Source of the DNA: Holophagales bacterium
GTDB lineage: Bacteria; Acidobacteriota; Thermoanaerobaculia; UBA5066
DNA: 64,000 nucleotides
Direction of reading: 5' to 3'
Assembly (NCBI GenBank): GCA_016714815.1
Contig: JADKBZ010000001.1
Span: 682,001 to 746,000, forward strand
The position numbers and the translations under genes are program-made. The first letter of the stretch is position 1. The number at the start of each line of letters is the position of its first letter. Positions 44,701 to 53,900 of this stretch are shown here, piece by piece. The notes under the pieces were generated by a model, which was given only the letters and a program-made list of their open reading frames with translations, was not told the origin of the DNA and did no database searches.

Positions 44701-46224
44701 CTACTTCGCGGCGGCCGGGGCCATCGGCTTCATCGTGAGAGGGTCGCGAAGCGGGACGTCGGTCACCTTGCCGGCCGTCAGCTCGGGGAACTTCACCGGG
44801 TGCTTCGGATCGGGGTTCAGGAGGTCGTCCTTCTTGCCGACGGCGAGGACGGCGACCCTGTCGGTCGCAAGGAGCCGCTCTGCGACCCGCTTGACGTCGG
44901 CCTTCGTCACCTTCTCGATCCGGGCGGCGTAGCCGGCGAAGTAGTCGGGCTGCCTGGCGAAGCGGCCGGTGAACTCCTCGTCGACGAAGACGCCCATCGT
45001 CTGGGCCTTCGACGAGAACCTGCGGGAGAGCGTATCGACGAAGGAGCTCTTCGCCGTCCGGAGCTCCTCGTCGGTGACCTCGGCCTCGCGGATCCTCTTC
45101 ATCTCCTCGAGGACGATCTGCGTCGCGAAGGCGCACGTCCGGACCTTCGACTGGAAGGAGGCGCGGAAGGTGCCGGGGAACCAGACGCCCCCGGGCAGGC
45201 CGGAGCCGGCCGAGTAGGCGAGCCCCTCGTCGGAGCGGACGCGGTTCGTGATCCGGCTGGTGAACCCTCCCCCTCCGAGGACGTCGTTCATGAGGAGGGC
45301 GGCGTCGTAGTCGGGGTCGTCGCGCTGGAGCGCGGGGAGCATCACGGAGACCCGGCCCTGGTTCACGTCCTTGTCGACGAGGTAGAGGCCGGGCGCCAGG
45401 GCGTGCGCCGGCTTCGGCACGGACGGCGCGGCTTCGCCCTTGTAAGGCCACCTGGCGAAGAGCGCGTCGAGCTTTCCGATCATCTGCGCGCGGGTGACCC
45501 CCTTGCCGAAATCGCCCGAGGCGGCGACGACGACGTTCTTCGGATCGACCCACCTGCGGTGGAAGGCGACGAGGTCGTCCCGGGTGATCCCGTCGAGAGA
45601 GGTCTTCGTCGTGTAGCGGTTGAGGTAGTAGCCCTCGCCGAAGGTGAGGAAGCCCCGTTCGCGCGCCTCGATGTCGGCGGTGTCGTCGTTGCGGGACTTC
45701 ATGTCGGAGAGGAGCTGGCCCTTGCGCAGCGTCAGCTTGTCGTCCTGGAAGCGGGGATCGGTGAGGACCTCGCGCAGGATCGCGAGCCCCTCGTCGAGGT
45801 CCTTGGCCAGGAGGCTCATCGACACGGAGCCCCGGTCGATTCCGTAGCTCGAGTTGATCTGGGCGGCGAGGAAGGCGAGCCGCTCCTCGAGCTGCTCGGC
45901 CGTCTTCGACTTCGTCCCCCCGCGGGCGAGGAGATAGCCGGCCAGCTCCGCGAGCCCTTCCTTGCCGGCGGGGTCGAGGTAGGTGCCGCCGCGAAGGGTG
46001 ACGGTGAGGGAGACGAGCGGAAGCTCGCGGTCCTCGGCCACGTAGGCGACCGGGCCCGACTTCAGGACGGTCCGGTACTCCTTCGCCGAGGGAGGCGCGT
46101 AGGTGAACTTCGGGAAGGTCAGCTTGTCCGGGTGCGGCGGGACGGCACCAGCCGCCGGGGCCAGGAGCAGGGCGCCGAGGAGAGCGAGGGAGGAGGTCCG
46201 GCCGGGGGTCTTCATCGTCTTCAC
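44701..46224 (-). CDS. M16 peptidase-like subunit, catalytically inactive (R/Y-type)
   Basis: An exported M16B-family protein of 507 residues with a signal peptide (TSSLALLGALLLAPAAGA). The zinc-binding HxxEH of active M16 enzymes is replaced: the aligned place reads GLAELAGYLLARGG, without the histidines. The second-half Arg/Tyr pair survives (NRVRSDEGLAYSAGS), as in the non-catalytic partner of heterodimeric M16B peptidases. The active partner is encoded 10 bases upstream. Together they probably form a periplasmic clamshell oligopeptidase. The GTG at 46224 or the ATG at 46215 could be the start. Confidence 0.9.
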   Translation of the reverse strand: MKTMKTPGRTSSLALLGALLLAPAAGAVPPHPDKLTFPKFTYAPPSAKEYRTVLKSGPVAYVAEDRELPLVSLTVTLRGGTYLDPAGKEGLAELAGYLLARGGTKSKTAEQLEERLAFLAAQINSSYGIDRGSVSMSLLAKDLDEGLAILREVLTDPRFQDDKLTLRKGQLLSDMKSRNDDTADIEARERGFLTFGEGYYLNRYTTKTSLDGITRDDLVAFHRRWVDPKNVVVAASGDFGKGVTRAQMIGKLDALFARWPYKGEAAPSVPKPAHALAPGLYLVDKDVNQGRVSVMLPALQRDDPDYDAALLMNDVLGGGGFTSRITNRVRSDEGLAYSAGSGLPGGVWFPGTFRASFQSKVRTCAFATQIVLEEMKRIREAEVTDEELRTAKSSFVDTLSRRFSSKAQTMGVFVDEEFTGRFARQPDYFAGYAARIEKVTKADVKRVAERLLATDRVAVLAVGKKDDLLNPDPKHPVKFPELTAGKVTDVPLRDPLTMKPMAPAAAK

Positions 46225-46234
46225 CTTCCGCTCC

Positions 46235-48007
46235 TCACTTCTTCCCGGCCGTTTCGAGCTCGGCGAGGCGCTCCCTCGCCTTCGCCACGAGGAGTTCGAT
46301 CCCCTTCTTCACGTCGGGGGGGACCTGGCCCGCCTGGGCCTCCATCTTCGCGATCCCGTCCTTCAGCTTCGCGGCGTCGGTCTCGGCGGCGAGACGCTGG
46401 AGCGACTGCTTGATCATCGGGCGGATCTGCTCGGGGACGCCCGCGAGCGCGGCGTCGTCGTCCGCCGGGGCCGAGCCGGCCTTGCGGGTGACGAAGGCCG
46501 TCGCCTGGTTGTCTTTCACGAGGTAGGTCCGGGCGACCCTCTGGACGTCGGCGGCGGTGACGGCGTCGAGCTTCTTGGGCCCTTCGTTCATCTCCTTCCA
46601 CTCGCCGGAGCCCTCGTTGAAGAGGAGCTGGAGGAGGATGAAGAAATTCGAGGTGAGGCGGCGGAACGAGCCCGCCGCGATGTTGTTCTTCACCTTCTGG
46701 AGCTCTTCGGCGGGAACGGGCTCCGCCTTCAGCCGCTCGATCTCGGCGAGCGCCGTCCGGGCCACGTCCGCCGGCGTCTTCCCTTCCTTCGCCTCGGCGG
46801 CGACGTTGAACGAGCCGGCGTACTTCGCCGGGGCGCCCATTCCGTTGTGCGAGGCGCGGGCCTCCGTGGCGACGGCGTCCGCCGGGAGGACCATCGACTT
46901 GTAGAGCCGCCCCGTCCGGCCGTTCAGGAGCTCGGCGAGGACGGAGAGAGCGTACGAATCCTTGTGCTGGAACGGCACGGTGTGCCAGCGGATCTCGGCG
47001 GTCGGGTTCGTGTCGGCCTCGCCCTCGAAGCGAAGGTCGTACTGCCACTTCGCGGGAAGGGTGATGACCTCCGGGGGGGCGACCTTGCCGCGCGGGATCC
47101 GCCCGAAGTACTCGCTGGCGAGCTTCAGCGCCTCGGCCTTGTCGAAGTCCCCGACGAGGACGGCCGTGAGGTTGTTCGGCGCGTAGTAGGTCGCGAAGTA
47201 GTCGTCGGCCTGCGCCTTCGTGATGTTCGCGACGTCGGACGCGTAGCCGATGACGGGCCAGGTGTAGGGGGTCGAGTGCCAGAAGATGGAGTCGAACGCC
47301 TCGTCGAGCCTGCCGGTCGGCGTCGACTCGACGCCGAGGCGGCGCTCCTCGTAGACGACGTCCCGTTCGGCGTAGAACTCCCGGAAGACGGGGTCCCGGA
47401 GCCGGTCGGACTCCATCCAGAACCAGAGCTCGAGCTTGTTCTTCGGCACGGTGATGAAGTAGAGGGTCAGGTCGTTCGTCGTGCCGGCGTTCATCCCGGA
47501 GGCGCCGTTCTTCGTGTAGATCCGGTCGAACTCGTTCTTGACGAGGAGGTCGCGCTGCTCCTTGACGAGGAGGTCGAACTTCGCGTCGAGCTCCTTGTAG
47601 CGGGGCGTCCGGCTCTCCGGCTTCGTGATGTCGTCGACCTCGCCGCGGCGCAGGGCGGCGCGCATCTTCGACTCCTCGGCCCGCATCTCGTCGCGCAGCT
47701 TCTCCTGCTCGGCGATGATCTCGAGGTCCCGCTTCGGGTCCTTCGAGCCGAGCGTCGTCGTCCCCTTGAACATCATGTGCTCGAAGAGGTGGCTGATGCC
47801 CGTCATGCCGACGCGCTCGTTGACGCTGCCGACCCTGGCGACCCAGCCGGCGGCGACCGACGGCTCGTCGGGGCGGTAGACGAGGAGGAGCTTCATCCCG
47901 TTCGGCAGGACGTGCTCCTCCCCTTTGACTTCCTGGGCCGCGGCAGGGCCTCCGAGGAGGAGGGCCGCCACGGCGGCGGCGACGAGAGTTCGTCTACGGA
48001 TTTTCAT
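46235..48007 (-). CDS. M16 zinc peptidase, catalytic subunit
   Basis: A 590-residue exported insulinase-family metallopeptidase (signal peptide RRRTLVAAAVAALLLGGPAA, cleavage at AAQ). The inverted zinc motif is His73-Leu-Phe-Glu76-His77 (SHLFEHMMFKGT). A charged helical insert of roughly 70 residues (DPKRDLEIIAEQEKLRDEMR and on) follows before GMNAGTTNDLTLYFITVP, a feature of one M16B branch. The C-terminal half is a second M16 domain. The ATG has GAGGTG upstream. The inactive partner gene follows after 10 bases, so the pair is co-expressed. Confidence 0.93.
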   Translation of the reverse strand: MKIRRRTLVAAAVAALLLGGPAAAQEVKGEEHVLPNGMKLLLVYRPDEPSVAAGWVARVGSVNERVGMTGISHLFEHMMFKGTTTLGSKDPKRDLEIIAEQEKLRDEMRAEESKMRAALRRGEVDDITKPESRTPRYKELDAKFDLLVKEQRDLLVKNEFDRIYTKNGASGMNAGTTNDLTLYFITVPKNKLELWFWMESDRLRDPVFREFYAERDVVYEERRLGVESTPTGRLDEAFDSIFWHSTPYTWPVIGYASDVANITKAQADDYFATYYAPNNLTAVLVGDFDKAEALKLASEYFGRIPRGKVAPPEVITLPAKWQYDLRFEGEADTNPTAEIRWHTVPFQHKDSYALSVLAELLNGRTGRLYKSMVLPADAVATEARASHNGMGAPAKYAGSFNVAAEAKEGKTPADVARTALAEIERLKAEPVPAEELQKVKNNIAAGSFRRLTSNFFILLQLLFNEGSGEWKEMNEGPKKLDAVTAADVQRVARTYLVKDNQATAFVTRKAGSAPADDDAALAGVPEQIRPMIKQSLQRLAAETDAAKLKDGIAKMEAQAGQVPPDVKKGIELLVAKARERLAELETAGKK

Positions 48008-48096
48008 GGACACCTCACCCTGGTTCTTTCTTGCGCGGCACCGGGCGCCGGGGTTCGGCCCCGAAGCGGGCCGAGCGGGCCTGGCCGCCGCGGCGG

Positions 48097-48804
48097 TCAG
48101 AGAAAACGGCGGATCGCGTCCCGCCAGAACGGCCAGTCGTGCCCGAAGACTCCGGGCCAGAATTCGGCGTGGACGCCGATCCCCTTCGCCTCGAGGAGCC
48201 CGGCGAAGTGCCGGTTCTCCCCGATGAGCGAGTCGTGCTCGCCGGTGGCGACGAACCACTCCACCTGGCGGAGCCGCTGGACCAGCCCGTCGTCGGCGTT
48301 GGCGACGAACGCTTCGGGGCAGTGGTAGTAGCAGAGCTCGTCCCAGTAGCCGTCCAGGAACTGCCCCACGTGGTAGAGCCCGGAGAAGAGGACCGCCTTC
48401 GTGACGAGCCCCGGGTACCGGCCGGCGAAGCTCGCGGCGTGGTAGGCGCCGAAGGAGGCCCCGGCGACCCCGAGGTCGCCGCGGCCGCTGCGGTGCTGGA
48501 TGTAGGGGACGAGCTCTTCCTTCAGGTACCGGTCGTAGTCGGCGTGGCGCCTCACGCGGTAGACCGGGGGCGCGTTCTTGTTGTACCAGCTCTCGGTGTC
48601 GACGGAGTCGACGCAGACGAGCTGGATGTGGCCGGCGTCGACCTTGTCGGCGAGGGCGCCGGTCAGGCCGAAGTCCTCGGCCTGCCAGAAGCGCCCCATC
48701 GAGGTGGGGAAGATGACGACGGGGTAGCCGCGGTCCCCGAACCAGAGGAACTCCATCGTCCGGCCCAGGTGGTGGCTGACCCAGGAGTGGTATTCGCGCT
48801 TCAT
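48097..48804 (-). CDS. Esterase-like alpha/beta hydrolase
   Basis: A 235-residue cytoplasmic protein of the putative-esterase (esterase D/FrmB-like) group. The nucleophile is Ser117 in GVAGASFGAYHAASF. TSMGRFWQAEDFGL near the start and ATGEHDSLIGENRHFAGLLE and WPGVFGHDWPFWRDAI near the end supply the acid and histidine. The ATG at 48804 is picked because MKREYHSWVSHHLGRTMEFL is the natural beginning. TAGACT lies exactly 7 bases upstream. The gene diverges from an ATP-grasp ligase, a combination that suggests a shared small-molecule or peptide pathway (inference). The substrate is unknown. Confidence 0.8.
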   Translation of the reverse strand: MKREYHSWVSHHLGRTMEFLWFGDRGYPVVIFPTSMGRFWQAEDFGLTGALADKVDAGHIQLVCVDSVDTESWYNKNAPPVYRVRRHADYDRYLKEELVPYIQHRSGRGDLGVAGASFGAYHAASFAGRYPGLVTKAVLFSGLYHVGQFLDGYWDELCYYHCPEAFVANADDGLVQRLRQVEWFVATGEHDSLIGENRHFAGLLEAKGIGVHAEFWPGVFGHDWPFWRDAIRRFL

Positions 48805-48811
48805 GCGGCGG

Positions 48812-48817
48812 AGTCTA
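48812..48817 (-). promoter_or_regulatory. -10 box of the esterase gene
   Basis: TAGACT on the minus strand with 7 bases to the ATG at 48804. The opposite-facing TACGAT (48856-48861) precedes the ATP-grasp gene. Confidence 0.5.
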
Positions 48818-48898
48818 TCGAGCCCGGGGGCTTTGCGGCTCGAAGAGGGCTTCGGTACGATCCCGGGTGCGGAAGAAGCCGGGTCCGTGGAGGTTGGC

Positions 48899-49855
48899 GT
48901 GAGCGTGAAGACGATCGGGGTCCTGTTCGGAATGGAAGACACGTTTCCGTGGGCCCTCTGCCACGAGATCAACGAGCTGGCCCGGCGTCGCGGCCTCGCC
49001 GTGAAGGGAGAACCCGTTCAGATCGGGCACATCTCCCAGGAGCAGGGGTTCGCGTACGATCTGATCCTCGACCGGATCAGTCACGAGGTCCCGTTCTACC
49101 GGACGTTCCTCAAGTGCGCGGCCGCCCGGGGCGTCCAGATCGTCAACAACCCGTTCTGGTGGTCGGCCGACGACAAGTTCTTCGACAACGTCGTCGCCCG
49201 GGCCGTCGGCGTCGCGGTCCCCCGGACGGTCCTCCTTCCGCACAAGGAGCACCCGCCGAACACGACCGAGAAGTCCTTTAGGAACATGGGGCTCGTCGAC
49301 TGGGACGAGGTCTTCCGCTACCTCGGCTTTCCCATCTACATGAAGCCGGCCTACGGCGGCGGCTGGAAGGACGTCTACAAGGTCCACAGCCGCGACGAGT
49401 TCTTCGACGCGTACGACAAGACGCACACCCTCACGATGATGGCGCAGGAGGCGATCGACTTCACCGACTACTACCGGTGCTGGGTCGCAGGCCGCCGGAA
49501 GGTGAAGATCATCCCGTACGCCCCGAAGGAGCCGCACGAATCGCGCTACTCGGCCGTCGCGGGGCAGGCCGTGCCCGACGACATGGCCCTGCGCGTCACG
49601 AGGGACGCCCTCGCCCTCTGCGACGCCCTCGGGTACGACATGAACACGGTCGAGTTCGCCGTCCGGGACGGCATTCCCTACGCCATCGACTTCATGAACT
49701 GCGCCCCGGACGCCGACCTCGGCTCGGTCGGCGAGGAGACCTTCCGCTGGATCGTGACCGAGATGGCCGACACTCTCGTCGAGCGGGTCCTTCACCCGGC
49801 GGCGTGGGAGCCGACCGGAACCTGGCCGAAGGCGCTGGGACTGATTCCGCGCTGA
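48899..49855 (+). CDS. ATP-grasp ligase-like protein
   Basis: A 318-residue cytoplasmic protein with an ATP-grasp fold. The N-terminal pre-ATP domain begins VSVKTIGVLFGMEDTFPWAL. The ATP-binding region has FPIYMKPAYGGGWKDVYKV (a lysine and Gly-rich loop) and MAQEAIDFTDYYRCWVAG. The metal-binding end is NTVEFAVRDGIPYAIDFMNC, where the Glu, Asp and Asn positions of ATP-grasp enzymes can be seen. It is closer to RimK/D-Ala-D-Ala-ligase-type carboxylate-amine ligases than to carboxylases. The GTG at 48899 has GGAGG 5 bases before it. Its partner is the divergent esterase. The product is unknown. Confidence 0.8.
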   Translation: MSVKTIGVLFGMEDTFPWALCHEINELARRRGLAVKGEPVQIGHISQEQGFAYDLILDRISHEVPFYRTFLKCAAARGVQIVNNPFWWSADDKFFDNVVARAVGVAVPRTVLLPHKEHPPNTTEKSFRNMGLVDWDEVFRYLGFPIYMKPAYGGGWKDVYKVHSRDEFFDAYDKTHTLTMMAQEAIDFTDYYRCWVAGRRKVKIIPYAPKEPHESRYSAVAGQAVPDDMALRVTRDALALCDALGYDMNTVEFAVRDGIPYAIDFMNCAPDADLGSVGEETFRWIVTEMADTLVERVLHPAAWEPTGTWPKALGLIPR

Positions 49856-49917
49856 GACGCCGCGTTACCGGCTGGGAGGCGCCTCCTCCCGGGGCACGGT
49901 CGGCGGCCCTCGCGGAC

Positions 49918-50282
49918 CTACTCCGCCGGGACGGGCTTGCCTGCGAGGTAGAGGTGGATGCCCTCGAGGGCGTCGTCCCGCGGGTCCTCGTGGGGCCAGC
50001 GGGCGACGGCCTCCCGGAGCTCCCGGGCTTCCGCGTCGAAGCGCCTCGGCCCAAACGCCTGCGCGGCGAGGAGCGCGCCCCAGGACAGCCCCTTCACGTG
50101 CGTGATCCGATTGAGGGAGAGGTCCTTCGCGTCGGCCCGGTAGTCTTCCGCGAGACGGACGATCGCCCGGCGCACGAGCGGCTCCCGGGGGGGGCGGGCG
50201 TCCCGGCCATCTTCACGAAGTTCAGGACGTACTCGCGATGGAGAGGCTCGGGGCGCTCGAGTCGTGCCGCCATCCGCTCCAT
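49918..50282 (-). pseudogene. Truncated, frameshifted copy of the 54227-55327 membrane HEAT-like gene
   Basis: About 121 codons match the C-terminal third of the protein at 54227-55327. One frame gives MAARLERPEPLHREYVLNFV. After a run of eight G at 50187-50194 the frame changes and gives AIVRLAEDYRADAKDLSLNR, ITHVKGLSWGALLAAQAFGP and LYLAGKPVPAE. Restoring one base in the run joins the halves at exactly the paralogue's spacing. The membrane-spanning N-terminal two-thirds of the paralogue has no counterpart here, because a PAS gene starts close upstream on the other strand. The remnant is probably non-functional. Confidence 0.75.
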
Positions 50283-50458
50283 CAGGCCCGTGAGCGCGAA
50301 TCCGTGACCGTCCCGGCCGGCGGCGGCCGCGCTGGAGACCTGAAAGATGACCGGTTGGGCACCGGGAGCGCCACACGGTGACGGGCGAAAGGTGCCGCAC
50401 TTCCCCTCGTCGCGATCGTAGAATGCCGCGAAGCAATGCCGCGGAGGCGAGCGGACGA

Positions 50459-50968
50459 ATGATGAACACCATTCTCGAATCGAAGTCGGCCGAGCTCAGC
50501 CGCTTCCAGGATGCTCTCGACGCGGCCCGCGCCAAGGGTCCGGGGCCGTACGACGCGCTTTTCAACGCCCCGCCCGAGGGGATGAGCGTCCACGAGATCA
50601 ACGCCGACAAGATCCTGACGCGCGTGAGTCCCGCCCACGAGCGGCTCCTCGGGTATCCATCGGAGCGGATGACGGGCCAGCCTGCGTCCTCCTTCGTCAT
50701 CCTTCGGGAGAGCTCCGAGATGGCCATGAGCCGGAAGCTCTCGGGGAGCGGAGCGCTCGAGCCCTACGTCCGGGCCTTCCTGAAGGCCGACGGGTCCGCC
50801 GTCACCCTGCTCCTGATCGACCGGCGCAAGCTCGATGCTGCCGGAAAGGTCCTGGGTATCTGTACGGTATTGACCCCGATGCCCTCTCCGCCTGCCACGG
50901 GAACCTGGACCCGCCCGCCGGGATTCCCCGGGACAGCCGGACCGGGGGGCTCCCGAGCCAGCTCCTGA
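50459..50968 (+). CDS. Stand-alone PAS-domain protein
   Basis: A 169-residue cytoplasmic protein. After a short helix, residues about 30-140 form a PAS fold: GMSVHEINADKILTRVSPAH, ERLLGYPSERMTGQPASSFV, YVRAFLKADGSAVTLLLIDR and GKVLGICTVLTP. A Pro/Gly-rich tail follows. No output domain is present, so it may be a soluble sensor or adaptor acting on another protein. A good candidate is the histidine kinase encoded convergently 15 bases away (inference). TAGAAT at 50419-50424 is the likely -10, and GGAGG lies 11 bases before ATG 50459. An ATG three bases on is equally possible. Confidence 0.75.
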   Translation: MMNTILESKSAELSRFQDALDAARAKGPGPYDALFNAPPEGMSVHEINADKILTRVSPAHERLLGYPSERMTGQPASSFVILRESSEMAMSRKLSGSGALEPYVRAFLKADGSAVTLLLIDRRKLDAAGKVLGICTVLTPMPSPPATGTWTRPPGFPGTAGPGGSRASS

Positions 50969-50983
50969 TTCCCCATCCGGGCC

Positions 50984-53900
50984 TCAGCCGGAGGGCGGGG
51001 CCCCGCCGGGCGCCGGATGGGGGAGACGGAACCAGAACGTCGCCCCTTCGCCGGGGCGGCCACTCGCGCCGACGGTCCCCCCGTGCCGCTCGACGATCCT
51101 CCGGACGAGGGCGAGGCCGACCCCGGTTCCCTTTGGGCCCGTCGTCTCGTTGAGGCGCGAAAAGACCAGGAAGAGCCGATCGCAATCGGCAGGGTCGAAA
51201 CCGATGCCGTGGTCCTCGATCTCGTAGACGTTTCCCCCCTCCTCGCGCCGCCCCCGGACGCGGATCCGCCGGTCCGCCTTCGGGGCGGAGTACTTGAGGG
51301 CGTTGGAGAGGAGATTCGCCCAGACGTGCCGGAGGAGATCGGGATCCCCGTGCGTCTCAGGCAGGGGATCGAGGACGAAGTCGACCGCGGGCCTGCCGTC
51401 CGCCTCGAAGAGCTCCTCCCAGACGCCGCGCGCCAGAACCGTCATGTCGACCGTCGTCCGCCGGAGGTCCCTGGCCCCGGAGTGCGACAGCCGGAGCAGA
51501 CCCTCGATGATCCGTTGCATCTCCCCGGTCCTCGACCGGATGACCTCGAGCAGCCGCTGCCCCTCTTCTCCCAGGCCGGAGCCGTGATCCTCGGCCAGGA
51601 CGCGGGAGAAGCCCTCCACCGCGCGAAGGGGCGCGCGCAGGTCGTGCGAGACGGAATACGAGAAGGCCTCGAGCTCGCGGACGGCGGCGGAAAGCTCCCC
51701 GGTCCGTTCCCCGACGAGCTGCTCGAGCCGCCCCTGGTAGCTTCGCAGCTCCTCCTCGGCTCGCTCGCGCGCCCCGACGAGGGCGAGGAGCTCCCGCTCC
51801 CGTCCCCTCGCGCGGGCCAGCCTCCACCGCGAAGCGCCCAGCCCCACGGCCAGGGCGGCCCCGAGACAGAGGCCGAAAAAGAGCGGGGTGCGGGTGAAAC
51901 GGCCCGCCACCCGGAGGGTCACGAGAGCGGGCCGGGCGCTCGGCACCCCGTCGGCGCTCGAGGCCGCCGCGCCGAAGACGTAGTCCCCCGGAGGAAGGTT
52001 CGTGTAGTAGGCGGTCCGGCGGGTCCCGGCCTCGATCCAGCTCTCGTCGAACCCCTCGAGACGGTAACGGAGACGCACGGAGCGCGGCGCGGCGAAGCTG
52101 AGGGCGGTGTAGGCGATCTCCACCGAGCGGGCGCCCGCGCCGACGTCGACGGCGTCGCCGAAGGCGACCTCCCGCCCGTCGATCCGCACGGACTCGACGA
52201 CGACGGGGGGCGGCACGGGGTTGTCGTAGAGGCGGGCCGGGTCGACGACCGCGACGCCCATCGACGTGGGGAACCAGAGCCTCCCGTCGGTGGCCCGCCA
52301 CCCCGCGGGGCGGAAGCCCCCGTTCGTCTCCCGGCTTCGCATCCCGTCCGCCGTGCCGTAAGAGACGCTTCGGAACGAGGAGATCCGCCCGTCGGCGAAG
52401 GCGTCGAGGTCCGCCTGCCGTGTCCGGGAGACCCCCTTGTTGCTTCCCATCCAGAGGTTTCCGCGGCCATCCTCCAGGATGCGGCCGACGAGGTCGTCGA
52501 AGAGGCCGTCCTTCTTCCGGATCGTCACGGCCCTGTCGCCCCGGAGGCGGACGAGCCCCTCTCCTATCGTCCCCACCCAGACCGAGCCGTCCGCGGTCCG
52601 TGCGAGGTCGAGAATCGATCGGGCGGCCACGATCGAGGCCAGGGACGTCAGGCGTCCGTTCCGGCACCGGACGAGTCCGGCTCCTTCGGTACCGACGAGA
52701 ATCGAGCCGTTCTCCTCTTCGAGCAGGGACGTCACGGAGATGGACTGCAGGCCCTCCGCAGAGCCGAAAGCCCGGAAGACACTTCCTTCGAGGTGGCAGA
52801 GGCCGCCTCCGTTGGTGCCAATCCAGAGGGTGCCGTCCCGGGCCACGAGGATTGCCTGAACGAGGTTGCTCGAGAGCCCGTCCCGCGTCGTCCGGGTGGT
52901 GAACCGTCCGTTGGAAAACCGCGTGAGGCCACCGCCGGCGGTCCCGACCCAGAGGTCCCCCGAGGGATCCGGCTCGAGAGACAGGACGACCGGATGAGGC
53001 AGCCCATCCTTCGTCCCGAAGGTCGTGAACCGGCCGTCGCGGAATCGGGAGAGGCCGCCGCCGGCCGTGCCGACCCACATCGCGCCGGATCGATCCTCCG
53101 TCACGGCGAGCGCGATCTCGCTCGCGAGGCCGTCGGCCGTCCCGTAGGTCGTGAATCGACCCTCGTGAAGGCGGAAGAGTCCGCTCCCGACGGCTCCGAC
53201 CCAGAGGCCCCCTTCCCGGTCCTCTCCGAGCGACCAGACGATGTCCGCCGGGAAACCGTCGCGCGCGGCCACGCACGAGAATCGCGCGCCGTCGAAGCGG
53301 CAGAGGCCGCCGCCGTTCGTCCCGACCCAGAGCTGCCGGTCCCGGTCCTCGAAGACGGCGAGGATGGTCTGCACGGGGAGCCCCTCGTGGCTCCCCATCG
53401 TCACGAACCGGCCGTCGCGGAAGACGGCGACGCCGCCTCCGTTCGTCCCGATCCAGATCTCGCCGCCGCTCGTCTCGCAGAGAGATGTGACGTACTCGTG
53501 GGGAAGTCCGTCGGCGACGTGCCACGTCTCGAACCGCTCCCCGGCGATGCGGGTCAGGCCGGTGCGCGTCCCCACCCAGACGGTGCCGTCGCGCCCGGCC
53601 AGGAGCACGCGGACGGCGTCGCCCGCGAGGCCGTCGCCCGTGGCGAGGCGCCGGAGAGCCGAGCCCTCTCGGACGAACAGCCCGGAGTCGGTGCCGATCC
53701 AGAGCGTCCCGTCGACCGTCTCGGCCAGAGCCTCGACGCTCCTTCCCGGGAGGCCGCCGGCCTCGCGCGTGAAGCGGCCGCCGGAGAGCCGTGCGAGGCC
53801 GCCGCCCGTGCCGATGACGAGCGAGCCGTCCCGCGAGACGAGGAGCGACCGGACATCGGGCTTGGGGAGCTCGGGCGTGCCAGCGGAATCGAAGACCCGG

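Noticed and set aside
50423..50459. Earlier in-frame ATG (50423) for the PAS protein.
   Set aside because: It overlaps the TAGAAT -10 box and would leave no leader; the ATG at 50459 after GGAGG fits better.
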